Source of the DNA: JANELJ01 sp024511395 | GTDB taxonomy: Bacteria; Pseudomonadota; Gammaproteobacteria; GRL18 | Reading direction: 5' to 3' | DNA length: 64,000 nt | Assembly (NCBI GenBank): GCA_963681975.1 | Contig: OY820613.1 | Location: forward strand, 1,116,001 to 1,180,000 | Shown: positions 43,703-53,686 of the stretch, piece by piece | How the letters are laid out: each line of letters begins with the position of its first letter | How positions within the stretch are numbered: the stretch's first letter is position 1 | Notes under the pieces: generated by a model | What the model was told of the DNA's origin: nothing | What the model saw: the letters and a program-made list of their open reading frames with translations, nothing else | Database searches by the model: none | Made by a program: the position numbers and the translations under genes

Positions 43703-44479
43703 ATGCCCGGGGATAAGCCCACTGGTAGCCAGGGAAATGATTTACGCCATGTCTGTATTATTATGGACGGCAATGGTCGTTGGGCCAAAAAACGTTTTAT
43801 GCCGCGCTTTGCCGGTCATAAAGCCGGACTCAGTGCGGTAAGAAAAATCGTCAGCAGTTGTGTTGAGCAGAAAATAGAGGCTCTGACTCTGTTTGCCTTC
43901 AGCAGCGAAAACTGGCGTCGACCCAAACAGGAAGTGGGGCTGTTAATGGAGCTGTTTGCCGCGGCTCTGACACGTGAAGTTAAGAAGTTAGACGAAAATA
44001 ACGTACAATTGCGCATTATCGGCGATCTTTCTGCTTTTCCAGAAAAAATTCAAACCCTGATTAATAAAGCCATAGCCCAGACTGCAGATAACACCGGTCT
44101 GGTTTTAAATATTGCCGCTAATTACGGTGGGCGCTGGGATATTACTCAGGCGGCAAAAAAAATGGCTTATGAAGTCCAGCAGGGACGCCTGTCTACTGAA
44201 GATATCAGCGAAGAAACCCTGCAACAATACCTGTCATTAAGGGATCTGCCGGAGCCGGATTTATTTATCCGTACCGGGGGAGAGCAGCGGATCAGTAATT
44301 TTATTCTCTGGCAACTGGCCTATTGCGAGCTGTATTTTACCGATATTTTATGGCCGGATTTCTCCAAAAAAGAATTTCAGGTGGCTATTGATTCTTTCCG
44401 TTCCAGACAAAGACGTTTTGGCCGTACCGGTGAACAGCTTAACAGCAGTACCAATAAAAACGAACAAGAGCAGAAATAA
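43703..44479 (+). CDS. uppS: Undecaprenyl diphosphate synthase
   Basis: UppS builds the C55 isoprenoid carrier for peptidoglycan and O-antigen. The 258-residue cis-prenyltransferase has IIMDGNGRWAKKR near residues 17-29, FAFSSENWRRP and RTGGEQRISNFILWQ. Hydrophobic tunnel residues are in place. cdsA follows four bases after its stop. Confidence 0.95.
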   Translation: MPGDKPTGSQGNDLRHVCIIMDGNGRWAKKRFMPRFAGHKAGLSAVRKIVSSCVEQKIEALTLFAFSSENWRRPKQEVGLLMELFAAALTREVKKLDENNVQLRIIGDLSAFPEKIQTLINKAIAQTADNTGLVLNIAANYGGRWDITQAAKKMAYEVQQGRLSTEDISEETLQQYLSLRDLPEPDLFIRTGGEQRISNFILWQLAYCELYFTDILWPDFSKKEFQVAIDSFRSRQRRFGRTGEQLNSSTNKNEQEQK

Positions 44480-44482
44480 TAC

Positions 44483-45346
44483 ATGTTAAAGCTGAGAATC
44501 ATTACTGCCCTTGTTTTACTTCCCCTTGCACTGTATACCATCCTGTTTTTAGGCAATCAGTCTTTTGCAGCGGTTATCGGTGTAGTTACCTTAATTGCCG
44601 CTTATGAATGGGCCGGGTTTGCGAAATTTCCCTCTGTTCTGGCTAAGCTGGCTTATGTCGTTATTGTTACTACGGTCATTTATTCCCTCTGGTTAATTAA
44701 TTTTGTTATTTCACCTATGGTAATGAATGCTGTGTCAGCCGGTTTCTGGCTGTTAGCCCTGTTGTTAATTTTTGCTTACCCGAGCAGTGCGTCTTTCTGG
44801 AAAGACAGGCCACCGATGATTGCGGTGCTGGGAGTAATCCTGCTGACCATGACCTGGTATTCACTGACGGCAATCCATGCTATTTCTGCTGTGCAGATTG
44901 GTGATGGGCAAATTAGCGGGCCTTATCTGGTATTATCCGTAATGATGCTGGTCTGGGCTGCTGATACCGGGGCTTATTTTTCCGGTCGGCGTTTTGGTAA
45001 AAACAAGCTGGCTCCAGCTATCAGTCCGGGTAAATCCAGGGAAGGGGTGTACGGCGGTATGCTGCTGGCATTGTTTATTGCCTTGGTTTTTGCTCTGTGG
45101 AATAACGCCGGTATGCAGGATTATCTGTATATTACAGGGATCAGCCTGGTAACCGTAATTTTTTCAGTAGCCGGTGATCTTATGGAAAGTATGTTTAAAC
45201 GCCAGGCCAATCTGAAAGACAGCGGTAATATTCTACCCGGTCATGGTGGTATTCTGGATCGTATGGACAGTGTGACGGCTGCAGCACCGGTATTTTATAT
45301 TGCCCTGTCATTGACCTATCTGCATAACGCATCTTCCGCTTTTTAA
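44483..45346 (+). CDS. cdsA: Phosphatidate cytidylyltransferase
   Basis: CdsA makes CDP-diacylglycerol for phospholipid synthesis. The 287-residue protein has about eight membrane segments and the signature SMFKRQANLKDSG...LPGHGGILDRMDS near the C-terminus, as well as SPGKSREGVYGG. Its place between uppS and dxr is standard. Confidence 0.95.
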   Translation: MLKLRIITALVLLPLALYTILFLGNQSFAAVIGVVTLIAAYEWAGFAKFPSVLAKLAYVVIVTTVIYSLWLINFVISPMVMNAVSAGFWLLALLLIFAYPSSASFWKDRPPMIAVLGVILLTMTWYSLTAIHAISAVQIGDGQISGPYLVLSVMMLVWAADTGAYFSGRRFGKNKLAPAISPGKSREGVYGGMLLALFIALVFALWNNAGMQDYLYITGISLVTVIFSVAGDLMESMFKRQANLKDSGNILPGHGGILDRMDSVTAAAPVFYIALSLTYLHNASSAF

Positions 45347-45385
45347 TCATGCACTAAGCGATCTTTAGCGAATGAGACAAATTAC

Positions 45386-46594
45386 ATGATAAATATTGCT
45401 ATTTTAGGGGCTACCGGTTCCATAGGCACTAGTACCTTGGATGTTATCTCACGCCAGTCGGAACGCTTTCGGGCCTGGGCCCTGACCGCTAATAATAATG
45501 TTGAGCGACTGTACCAGCAATGTCTGGACTTTGTGCCGGCTTATGCGGTTATGGTAGATGAAAACAGTGCCGAACAACTGGCTCAGAAATTAAAAGCCCA
45601 TCCGGATACCCAGGCCATACAGGTACTTTCCGGGGCTGATGCCCTGGACAAAATAGCCTCTGATCCGGCTGTGGATTATGTAATGGCGGCCATAGTCGGG
45701 GCGGCCGGTTTAAGTTCATCGATGGCGGCGGCTCATGCCGGCAAGCGAATTTTACTGGCTAACAAAGAATCCCTGGTTATGTCAGGTGCTTTATTTATGC
45801 AGGCCGTCAAGGACAATAATGCTGTGCTGCTGCCCATAGACAGTGAACATAATGCGATTTTTCAGTCTATGCCTAGCCAGCTAATGAAGGCCAATTCAGC
45901 CTCATCGAATCAGATGGGCAGTTTGCATGACTTTGGTGTTGAAAAAATCCTGCTGACCGCTTCCGGCGGCCCCTTTCTGAACAAATCACTGTCTGAACTG
46001 CCCAATGTGACGCCGGATCAGGCCTGTGCTCACCCCAACTGGGAAATGGGTCGGAAAATCTCTGTGGATTCGGCTACCATGATGAACAAGGGACTGGAAG
46101 TCATTGAAGCCAGCTGGCTGTTTAATGCCACGGCGGATGATATTCAGGTGGTGATCCATCCGCAAAGTGTGATCCATTCCATGGTATCCTACAATGATGG
46201 CTCGGTACTGGCGCAGTTGGGTAATCCTGATATGAGAACCCCCATTGCTCATGCCATGGCCTGGCCGGAGCGTATGGCCTCTGGTGTTGAACAACTGGAT
46301 ATTTTTCAGGTGGCGCAGCTGAATTTTCAGGCGCCTGATTTTGAACGTTTTGTCTGTCTGCGTTTGGCTTATAATGCCCTGCGTCTGGGAGGCTCTGCTC
46401 CGGCTATATTAAATGCGGCCAATGAAGTGGCTGTGGATGCTTTTTTAAATGAAAAAATTGCCTTTACTCAAATTGCCCGGCTCGTTGAGCAGACAATGGA
46501 ACGCTTAACAGTGCACAATGTTAACACTATGGATGTAGTATTAAGTGCCGATCAACAGGCACGGATCACAGCGAATGAATTGCTGTTAAGCTGA
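45386..46594 (+). CDS. dxr: 1-deoxy-D-xylulose 5-phosphate reductoisomerase
   Basis: Dxr makes methylerythritol 4-phosphate in the non-mevalonate isoprenoid route. The 402-residue protein has the NADPH motif LGATGSIGTSTLDV at the start, the metal-binding DSEHNAIFQ and the flexible-loop and substrate motifs GGPFLN and HPNWEMGRKISVDSATMMNKGLE. Confidence 0.95.
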   Translation: MINIAILGATGSIGTSTLDVISRQSERFRAWALTANNNVERLYQQCLDFVPAYAVMVDENSAEQLAQKLKAHPDTQAIQVLSGADALDKIASDPAVDYVMAAIVGAAGLSSSMAAAHAGKRILLANKESLVMSGALFMQAVKDNNAVLLPIDSEHNAIFQSMPSQLMKANSASSNQMGSLHDFGVEKILLTASGGPFLNKSLSELPNVTPDQACAHPNWEMGRKISVDSATMMNKGLEVIEASWLFNATADDIQVVIHPQSVIHSMVSYNDGSVLAQLGNPDMRTPIAHAMAWPERMASGVEQLDIFQVAQLNFQAPDFERFVCLRLAYNALRLGGSAPAILNAANEVAVDAFLNEKIAFTQIARLVEQTMERLTVHNVNTMDVVLSADQQARITANELLLS

Positions 46595-46642
46595 TATTTC
46601 GGGTTCCTTCAAAAAAATGGTTAAAACTGTACTGTCTAATTT

Positions 46643-48007
46643 ATGAATAATCTAGCTACAACCTTACCTGCCTTTATTTTTACCATTACATTATTGGTAG
46701 CTATACATGAGTTTGGACACTTCTGGGTGGCGCGAAAACTCGGTGTTAAGGTGCTGCATTTTTCTATTGGCTTTGGCAAACCCCTGTTTAAGTTTACCGG
46801 TAAGCAGGATGATACCGAATACGTCATTGCCGCTATTCCGCTGGGCGGTTATGTCAAGATGCTGGATGAAAGAGAAGGTGATGTGCCGAAAGAAGAACTG
46901 CATCGGGCCTTTAACCGACAGCCCGTCTGGTCACGTTTTGCCATAGTATTTGCCGGACCCTTTATTAATTTTGTATTTGCCGTGTTTGCCTTCTGGATGA
47001 TGTTTGTTATTGGTGTTCAGGGCATAAAACCCATTATGGGGCACCTGGATGAAACTTCTATTGCCTGGCAGGCGGGATTACGGGAAGGGGATAAAATTGT
47101 GGCGGTAGACGGTTATGCCACCCCGACCCTGAGTGCCGTATATGAGCAATTATTATCAGCCTTTTTAAATCGCAGTCAGGTTAAACTGAAACTGGCCGAT
47201 GAACGGCTTATTACCATAAAACTCAATGAGGTGCCAAAAGATATTGAGACCTCAGAATTACAGAAAATTATCGGTCTCAGTATCAGGCTGTCCGAGGAAG
47301 ACGTTATTATCAGTGAAGTGGCTCCCGATTCTCCCGCTGCTCAGGCTGGTATGCAGGCTGGTGATCAGGTACTGGCCATTAACGGCCAGTCCATCAGACA
47401 CTGGCGGGAACTAGTCAGGGCCGTGATAGATAAGCCCGGCCAGACGATTTCTGTTGAAATACAACGTAAGGTTCAGGACAGGCTCCAGCGTGAGACTTTG
47501 CCCATTAAAATAGCATCCGTAGACTACAATGGTGAAACCATTGGCCGAATTGGCGTCCGCCCCAAAGCGGTCACGCCCTTACCGGAGTCCATGTATGCCA
47601 TGCATCAATACGGTGTTTTGGAGGCAATTCCACGGGGAATTGAAAAAACCTGGGATTTATCAGTGCTAACCTTAAAAATGTTAGGTAAAATAGTGCTCGG
47701 CGAAGCCTCTATTAAGAATATCAGCGGTCCGATTACTATTGCAGAAGTGGCTGGACAGTCGGCACAAATGGGATTTGAAAGCTTTCTTCGTTTTCTGGCA
47801 ATAGTCAGTTTAAGCTTGGGAGTAATAAACCTGTTGCCTATCCCCATGTTGGATGGCGGACACCTGTTATATTACCTGATTGAAATAGTAAAAGGTTCAC
47901 CGGTTTCAGAAGCGGCTCAGGAATTTGGCCTGAAAATTGGTGTGGCTATTTTGATTATGCTGATGAGTGTGGCTTTATTTAATGATTTTAATCGTTTGCT
48001 TCAGTAA
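46643..48007 (+). CDS. rseP: RseP, intramembrane zinc protease
   Basis: RseP cuts the anti-sigma factor RseA and remnant signal peptides. The 454-residue protein has HEFGH at residues 22-26, two PDZ domains (about 125-300) and the C-terminal NLLPIPMLDGGHL motif. The site-2 protease at 19.5 kb is a different, PDZ-less type. Confidence 0.95.
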   Translation: MNNLATTLPAFIFTITLLVAIHEFGHFWVARKLGVKVLHFSIGFGKPLFKFTGKQDDTEYVIAAIPLGGYVKMLDEREGDVPKEELHRAFNRQPVWSRFAIVFAGPFINFVFAVFAFWMMFVIGVQGIKPIMGHLDETSIAWQAGLREGDKIVAVDGYATPTLSAVYEQLLSAFLNRSQVKLKLADERLITIKLNEVPKDIETSELQKIIGLSIRLSEEDVIISEVAPDSPAAQAGMQAGDQVLAINGQSIRHWRELVRAVIDKPGQTISVEIQRKVQDRLQRETLPIKIASVDYNGETIGRIGVRPKAVTPLPESMYAMHQYGVLEAIPRGIEKTWDLSVLTLKMLGKIVLGEASIKNISGPITIAEVAGQSAQMGFESFLRFLAIVSLSLGVINLLPIPMLDGGHLLYYLIEIVKGSPVSEAAQEFGLKIGVAILIMLMSVALFNDFNRLLQ

Positions 48008-48152
48008 TATTTATCCTTTTATAGATTCTACCTATGGAAGAGGGCAGGGTAAGGGGAGTTGAACAAACGCAAGATAATAATAAATTTAAATTTTTCTGCT
48101 CGGTTAAATCGGCTGCAGGAAAGTACAACCATTGATGACTGGAACTCACTAA

Positions 48153-50624
48153 ATGAGACGTGTTTTTTTCTCTATTACCAACCTTATTAACTTTAAAGCT
48201 AATATAAAAAAATTAGTTTTTATAAGTGCGGCTTCTATAAATGCCCTGTTATTTTGTCTCCCCTTATGGGCAATTGAACATTTTACTATTGAAGATATTC
48301 AGGTCGATGGGTTACAGCGTATCTCTGCTGGTACCGTATTTAACTACCTGCCCTTAAGAGTAGGAGATAAAGTTGATGACAGAGCCATTTCCAAGTCTAT
48401 TCGGGAGCTGTTTAAAACCGGTTTTTTCAAGGATGTACGCCTGGAACGGGAAGGTAATCGACTGATAGTTTTTGTAGTGGAACGTCCGGCTATTGCTGAT
48501 ATTAAATTTGAAGGCAATAAGGATATTGATACCGAAGAATTAACCAAGGCCTTAAAACAGATCGGTTTTGCTGAAGGCCGGGTCTATGACAAGTCTGCTT
48601 TACAGCGAGTGGTAGAAGAACTTAAACGTCAGTATTATGCCCGGGGTAAATACGCTGTACGTATTGACACCGTAGTCACTCCACTGGAACGTAATCGTGT
48701 AGGCATTCAGGTGAATGTTTCAGAAGGTCTGGTAAGCACTATTACCAAAATTAACTTTGTTGGCAATAAAGCCTTTGATACGGAAACACTGCTTGATGAA
48801 ATGGAGTTAACCACGCCTACTCTGTTTTCTTTTTATACCAAAACCGATCAGTATTCCAGGCAGAAACTGGCCGGAGATCTGGAAAATATCCGTTCCTTTT
48901 ATCTCGATCGGGGCTATGTCAACTTTAAAATTGATTCCACCCAGGTGGCCATTACACCAGATAAAAAGCATATATATATCACTGTTAATATTACTGAAGG
49001 TGACAAATATACTATTAAGGAAGTTAAACTGGCCGGTGACCTGATTGTTGAACCCAAAGAAATTTTCCGGGTTGTTAAAATTCAGAAAGGTCAGTACTTT
49101 TCCAGAAAAAATATTACCGAAACCTCAGAAGCTATTGTCGATATTCTGGGTAAGGCAGGATATGCCTTTTCCAATGTTAACCCTATCCCCCAGGTAGATG
49201 ATAAAACCAAGGAAGTTACTCTGACCTTTTTTGTGGACCCCGGCAACCGGGTTTATGTACGCCGGATCAGTATTATCGGCAATACCAATACGGCTGATGA
49301 AGTGATACGTCGTGAAATGCGTCAGTTTGAAAAAAGCTGGATTTCAACCACCAATGTAGAACGTTCCAAAGCCCGTCTGCAGCGGCTGGGATTTTTCAAG
49401 GAAGTCAGCGTAGAGACACCTCCGGTGCCAGGCAGCTCTGATATGGTGGATGTGATTTATACGGTAGAAGAACAGTCCACCGGCAGTATTAACGCAGGTG
49501 CCGGCTTCTCCCAGTCACAGGGTGTTATTTTTAACTTTAGTATTACCCAGGATAATTTTCTGGGTACTGGTAGTCGTTATAGTGTGGCAGCTAATACCAG
49601 TGGCGTCAATACCATTTACAGTATCAGTGTGACTGACCCTTATTTTACCGATGACGGCATTAGTCGTACCCTGCGTTTTAACTGGCGGGAAACCGATCTG
49701 GCTGAAGAAAACCTGTCTAATTATGTGACAGATAATATCAGTTTTGGAGTGGGCTTCGGTGTGCCAATTAATGAGTTTGATCGGATTGGTTTTGGGGTGG
49801 ATTTTGAAAACACCCAGATTGATTTGCCATCAATTAGAGAAGGTAGCGATGCCAACGACACATATTATTATATGGGTACTTCCCAGGATACTTCCCAGGA
49901 TACTTCCCAGGATACTTCCCTGGATATCCTTGAATATGTATTTAATGAAGGAGACGACTTTTCAGTACTAAAGCTTTCAGCTAACTGGTCTCATGATAGT
50001 CGAAATAAAGCCATTTTCCCAACCCGGGGTGCATTACAGCGTCTTTCAGGTGAAGTGACTGTTCCCGGCAGTGACTCTCAGTTTTATCATATTAATTATG
50101 TTCAGCAGCGTTTCTTTCCTTTAACACGTACGACTACCCTTATGCTCAAGGGTAATATTGGTTATGCAGATACCTATGGTGGTGATATGTTCCCACCATT
50201 TGAAAAATATTATGCCGGTGGTATGAGAGATATTAGAGGTTATAAATCCAATACTTTGGGACCTAAGGACGACAAAGATGCTACATTTGTAAACTTTAAT
50301 GATACAGGAAAAACAGTTAAGCACTTTGCAACGGGTGATCCATTAGGGGGACAGTTTAAACTCATTGGTAATGCAGAAATTATTCTGCCAGTTCCCTTTG
50401 TTAAGGACTCATCGGCCTACCGTTTAAGCGGTTTCGTTGATATGGGTAATGTCTTTGCTGACATTGGTGACTTCGAAGCCAGTGAAATACGCTATACTAC
50501 AGGTATAGCCGGAGCATGGCTTAGTCCCTTTGGCTTATTAAGAGTCAGTGTGGCCGCACCTTTAAATGAAAAAAGTGAGGATGATACGGAAACCTTTCAG
50601 TTCTCCTTTGGTCAATCTTATTAA
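48153..50624 (+). CDS. bamA: BamA, outer-membrane protein assembly factor
   Basis: BamA inserts beta-barrel proteins into the outer membrane. The 823-residue precursor has a signal peptide, five POTRA domains (about residues 40-440), and a 16-strand barrel ending in an aromatic residue. At about residues 576-591 it has a repeat of TSQD units that is unusual for a barrel loop. Its gene follows rseP and precedes skp and the lipid A genes, a standard order. Confidence 0.95.
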   Translation: MRRVFFSITNLINFKANIKKLVFISAASINALLFCLPLWAIEHFTIEDIQVDGLQRISAGTVFNYLPLRVGDKVDDRAISKSIRELFKTGFFKDVRLEREGNRLIVFVVERPAIADIKFEGNKDIDTEELTKALKQIGFAEGRVYDKSALQRVVEELKRQYYARGKYAVRIDTVVTPLERNRVGIQVNVSEGLVSTITKINFVGNKAFDTETLLDEMELTTPTLFSFYTKTDQYSRQKLAGDLENIRSFYLDRGYVNFKIDSTQVAITPDKKHIYITVNITEGDKYTIKEVKLAGDLIVEPKEIFRVVKIQKGQYFSRKNITETSEAIVDILGKAGYAFSNVNPIPQVDDKTKEVTLTFFVDPGNRVYVRRISIIGNTNTADEVIRREMRQFEKSWISTTNVERSKARLQRLGFFKEVSVETPPVPGSSDMVDVIYTVEEQSTGSINAGAGFSQSQGVIFNFSITQDNFLGTGSRYSVAANTSGVNTIYSISVTDPYFTDDGISRTLRFNWRETDLAEENLSNYVTDNISFGVGFGVPINEFDRIGFGVDFENTQIDLPSIREGSDANDTYYYMGTSQDTSQDTSQDTSLDILEYVFNEGDDFSVLKLSANWSHDSRNKAIFPTRGALQRLSGEVTVPGSDSQFYHINYVQQRFFPLTRTTTLMLKGNIGYADTYGGDMFPPFEKYYAGGMRDIRGYKSNTLGPKDDKDATFVNFNDTGKTVKHFATGDPLGGQFKLIGNAEIILPVPFVKDSSAYRLSGFVDMGNVFADIGDFEASEIRYTTGIAGAWLSPFGLLRVSVAAPLNEKSEDDTETFQFSFGQSY
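49878..49925 (+). repeat. 12-bp tandem repeat in bamA (four copies)
   Basis: Three perfect copies of ACTTCCCAGGAT and a fourth with one change (ACTTCCCTGGAT) encode a TSQD-rich stretch in what should be an extracellular loop of the barrel. The unit is a multiple of three, so copy changes keep the frame. Confidence 0.95.
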
Positions 50625-50697
50625 AGTACCTGAAATCGTGTAGAATAGCAGTCTATCGGCTATCTAAATAAAGAATATAAAAATTATGGAGAATCAT

Positions 50698-51225
50698 ATG
50701 ACTAAGAAACTGATGGCACAATCCCGATGGTTAATCCTGATCATCTGCCTGTTTTCAGTCTCTTTTGCTTGGGCAGGTCAGAAAATTGCCTTTGTTAACC
50801 AGGCTAAATTACTGCAGAAGGCGCCGCAGGCGGAGGCCGCACGCAGTAAATTGCAAAAGGAATTTGTCAAACGGGATAAGGCACTGGTCAATTTACAGAA
50901 AAAAATTCAGAGCAGTGCTGAAAAGTTACAGAAAGATGCGGCTATTCTGTCCTCTACCGAGCTGAATAAGCTGAAACGTAAAATCACCATGATGAGACGG
51001 GATCTGGAACGTGACAAGGCGGCATTTAAGGAAGATCTGAGTATTCGTCAGAATGAAGAACTGGTTAAACTGCAGAAGTCTGTATTGCAGTCCATTAAAA
51101 CCATTGCTGAACAGGAAAAATATGATCTGATCATCAGCGAAGGGGTTATTTATGCCAGCAAACTAATTGATGTAACCGATAAAATTCTGTCTCAGTTAAA
51201 AAAACAATATCGTTCAGGTAAGTAA
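50698..51225 (+). CDS. skp: Skp/OmpH periplasmic chaperone
   Basis: Skp holds unfolded outer-membrane proteins during their passage through the periplasm. The ATG at 50698 was chosen because GGAG lies six bases before it; an ATG 12 bases upstream overlaps that ribosome site. The product has 175 residues with a signal peptide ending AWA and long, charged coiled-coil helices forming the tentacles. Confidence 0.93.
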   Translation: MTKKLMAQSRWLILIICLFSVSFAWAGQKIAFVNQAKLLQKAPQAEAARSKLQKEFVKRDKALVNLQKKIQSSAEKLQKDAAILSSTELNKLKRKITMMRRDLERDKAAFKEDLSIRQNEELVKLQKSVLQSIKTIAEQEKYDLIISEGVIYASKLIDVTDKILSQLKKQYRSGK

Positions 51226-51257
51226 GCTCTTCATAACGACCTGACTAAGTAAAATAC

Positions 51258-52298
51258 ATGTCCATTCCCACCCGGCAGGCCAGCTTAAAAGAACTGGCTG
51301 AATTTGTTAATGCAGGATTTCAGGGTGATCCTGAAACTCAAGTTTCAGGTATTGCTACTCTGGAACACGCCCAGCCGGGTGATCTCAGTTTTTTTTCCAA
51401 CCGTAAATACCACAAGTTTCTGTCCAGTACCCAAGCGGATATTGTTATTCTTAAAGTAGAAGATGTGCAACACTGTCCGACTAATGCGATTATTAGCGAT
51501 GATCCTTATTTAAGCTATGCCAAACTGGCTGCCTGGCTTACCACCGAACAAAATCCAACCGCTATAATTCATGATACGGCCATTATCGGCCAGGACACTC
51601 ATATAGGGGAAGATGTTTCACTGGATGCTAATGTGGTTATTGGTGTGCAGTGTAATATTGGTAACAATGTCCGTCTGGATGCAGGCTGTGTGATTGCTGA
51701 TGGCGTGACTATTGGAGACAATACCCATTGCTATCCTAATGTTTCCATTTATAAGAATGTTCGTATTGGAAAAAACACCCTGATCCATTCCGGTGTGGTA
51801 ATAGGCAGTGACGGTTTTGGCATTGCTAATGAGCAGGGCAAATGGATTAAGGTACCGCAACTGGGCTCTGTACAGATTGGTGATAATGTGGAAATCGGAG
51901 CCAATACTACCATTGATCGGGGAGCCATTGAAGATACCATTATTGAAAATGGTGTAAAACTGGATAACTTGATCCAGATTGCTCACAATGTCCATATTGG
52001 TGAAAATGCCGCCATTGCAGGCTGTGTCGGGATTGCCGGCAGTACGACGATAGGCCGTAACTGTGCAATCGGCGGGGGAGCTGGGATCCTAGGGCATTTA
52101 AGCATTACTGATCAGGTTCATATTACAGCCACTTCTCTGGTGACCAAAAGTATTAGCAAACCCGGTGTCTATTCTTCGGGGATGCCCCTGCAGGAAAATG
52201 CCATGTGGCATAAAAACTTTATTCGCTTTAAACAGCTTGATTCCATGGCCAGACGCTTAACAGAATTACAGGCACAGGTTAAGACTCTGGAAAAATAA
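51258..52298 (+). CDS. lpxD: UDP-3-O-acylglucosamine N-acyltransferase
   Basis: LpxD adds the second acyl chain to UDP-3-O-acylglucosamine in lipid A synthesis. The 346-residue protein has an N-terminal uridine-binding domain (1-100), a left-handed beta-helix of hexapeptide repeats (about 105-300), and a C-terminal helix. The catalytic His is probably in QIAHNVHIG. Confidence 0.95.
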   Translation: MSIPTRQASLKELAEFVNAGFQGDPETQVSGIATLEHAQPGDLSFFSNRKYHKFLSSTQADIVILKVEDVQHCPTNAIISDDPYLSYAKLAAWLTTEQNPTAIIHDTAIIGQDTHIGEDVSLDANVVIGVQCNIGNNVRLDAGCVIADGVTIGDNTHCYPNVSIYKNVRIGKNTLIHSGVVIGSDGFGIANEQGKWIKVPQLGSVQIGDNVEIGANTTIDRGAIEDTIIENGVKLDNLIQIAHNVHIGENAAIAGCVGIAGSTTIGRNCAIGGGAGILGHLSITDQVHITATSLVTKSISKPGVYSSGMPLQENAMWHKNFIRFKQLDSMARRLTELQAQVKTLEK

Positions 52299-52437
52299 TT
52301 GCTGGCTGTTTCCAAACAGTGACCGGTTCTACTATGACTTATTCCCATATAAAAGTATAATGGCTTCAGAACTGTTACTGGTTCAGGACTGTTATACCAG
52401 CCCAAGACTCGCATTTAAAAAGATATAAGAAGAAATA

Positions 52438-52893
52438 ATGGAAAAACAACTCAATTCAATGGATATCAATGATATTCTGGAACACCTGCCGCACCGCTAT
52501 CCTTTTTTGCTGGTGGACAAAGTCGTGGATTATGAAGCCGGAAAATATTTAACCGGTATCAAAAATGTCAGCTATAATGAACCACAGTTTACCGGTCATT
52601 TCCCTCAAAAGCCCATTTTGCCCGGTGTTCTGGTTATTGAAGCACTGGCACAGGCAACGGGTATTCTGGCGTATAAATCCACAGATTCAAAACCTAACGA
52701 AAACTCTCTGTATTATCTGGTAGGCATTGATAAAGCGCGTTTTAAGCGTCCGGTCAACCCTGGAGAGCAGCTGGTATTAAAAGTTGAAGTGGTTAAAAAT
52801 ATGCGCGGTGTCTGGAAATTTAATGCCGAAGCAACCGTTGATGAGCAACTGGTGGCTTCTGCTGAATTAATGTGTGCTGAGAGAGATGCCTGA
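52438..52893 (+). CDS. fabZ: 3-hydroxyacyl-[ACP] dehydratase
   Basis: FabZ dehydrates 3-hydroxyacyl-ACP during fatty-acid elongation. The 151-residue hot-dog protein has PHRYPFLLVDKV and the catalytic segment FPQKPILPGVLVIEALAQ with His and Glu. It lies in the lpxD-fabZ-lpxA-lpxB order and overlaps lpxA. Confidence 0.96.
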   Translation: MEKQLNSMDINDILEHLPHRYPFLLVDKVVDYEAGKYLTGIKNVSYNEPQFTGHFPQKPILPGVLVIEALAQATGILAYKSTDSKPNENSLYYLVGIDKARFKRPVNPGEQLVLKVEVVKNMRGVWKFNAEATVDEQLVASAELMCAERDA

Positions 52894-53686
52894 GAAAGAT
52901 TCTAACTCTGTTTTAATTCATCCAACGGCTATTATTGATCCCTCAGCGGAACTGGCGGATGATGTTTCGGTGGGAGCCTTTTCTGTTATCGGCCCCAAAG
53001 TAAAAATTGACACCGGCAATATAATCGCTTCTCATGTGGTGATTAATGGCCCAACCAGCATTGGTAAAGATAACCACTTTTACCAGTTTGGTTCTATTGG
53101 TGAAGCTCCCCAGGATAAAAAATACCAAGGCGAAGACACCACGCTTGAAATCGGCAGCCGGAATGTTATTCGTGAATTTACTACGCTGAACCGTGGAACA
53201 GTACAGGATCGCGGTGCCACCACTATTGGTGATGACAACCTGATTATGGCTTATGTGCATATTGCCCATGACTGTGTTCTGGGCAGTAATATTATCCTGG
53301 CCAATAATGTAGCCCTGGCCGGTCATGTTAATATTCATAATCATGCTATTTTAGGCGGTTTTTCTCTGGTGCATCAGTTCTGCACTATTGGCTCTTATTG
53401 CTTTACGGCCATGAATAGTGTTATTTCCAAAGATATTCCACCTTATGTCATGGTGTCCGGTCATATGGCTAAACCTCATGGACTTAATATCGAAGGTCTG
53501 AAACGGCATTGTTACAGCCGGGAAGCCATTAAGTCCATTCGGCAGGCCTACAAGGCTCTGTATCGTTCAGGCTTGACTCTGGAAGATGCCATTACCGAGA
53601 TTAATGAACTGGCTACAGAGTGTCAGGAACTGATGTTAATGACCGAGTTTTTAAAAAATCACCTTAAGCGTGGGATAATCCGCTAA
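52886..53686 (+). CDS. lpxA: UDP-N-acetylglucosamine acyltransferase
   Basis: LpxA catalyses the first step of lipid A synthesis. The ATG at 52886 was chosen over an earlier GTG at 52874 because the product then starts MPEKDSNSVLIHPTAI, close to the normal N-terminus; it overlaps the end of fabZ by eight bases. The 266-residue protein is a left-handed beta-helix with the catalytic His in YVHIAHDCVLG and a C-terminal helical domain. Confidence 0.94.
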   Translation: MPEKDSNSVLIHPTAIIDPSAELADDVSVGAFSVIGPKVKIDTGNIIASHVVINGPTSIGKDNHFYQFGSIGEAPQDKKYQGEDTTLEIGSRNVIREFTTLNRGTVQDRGATTIGDDNLIMAYVHIAHDCVLGSNIILANNVALAGHVNIHNHAILGGFSLVHQFCTIGSYCFTAMNSVISKDIPPYVMVSGHMAKPHGLNIEGLKRHCYSREAIKSIRQAYKALYRSGLTLEDAITEINELATECQELMLMTEFLKNHLKRGIIR

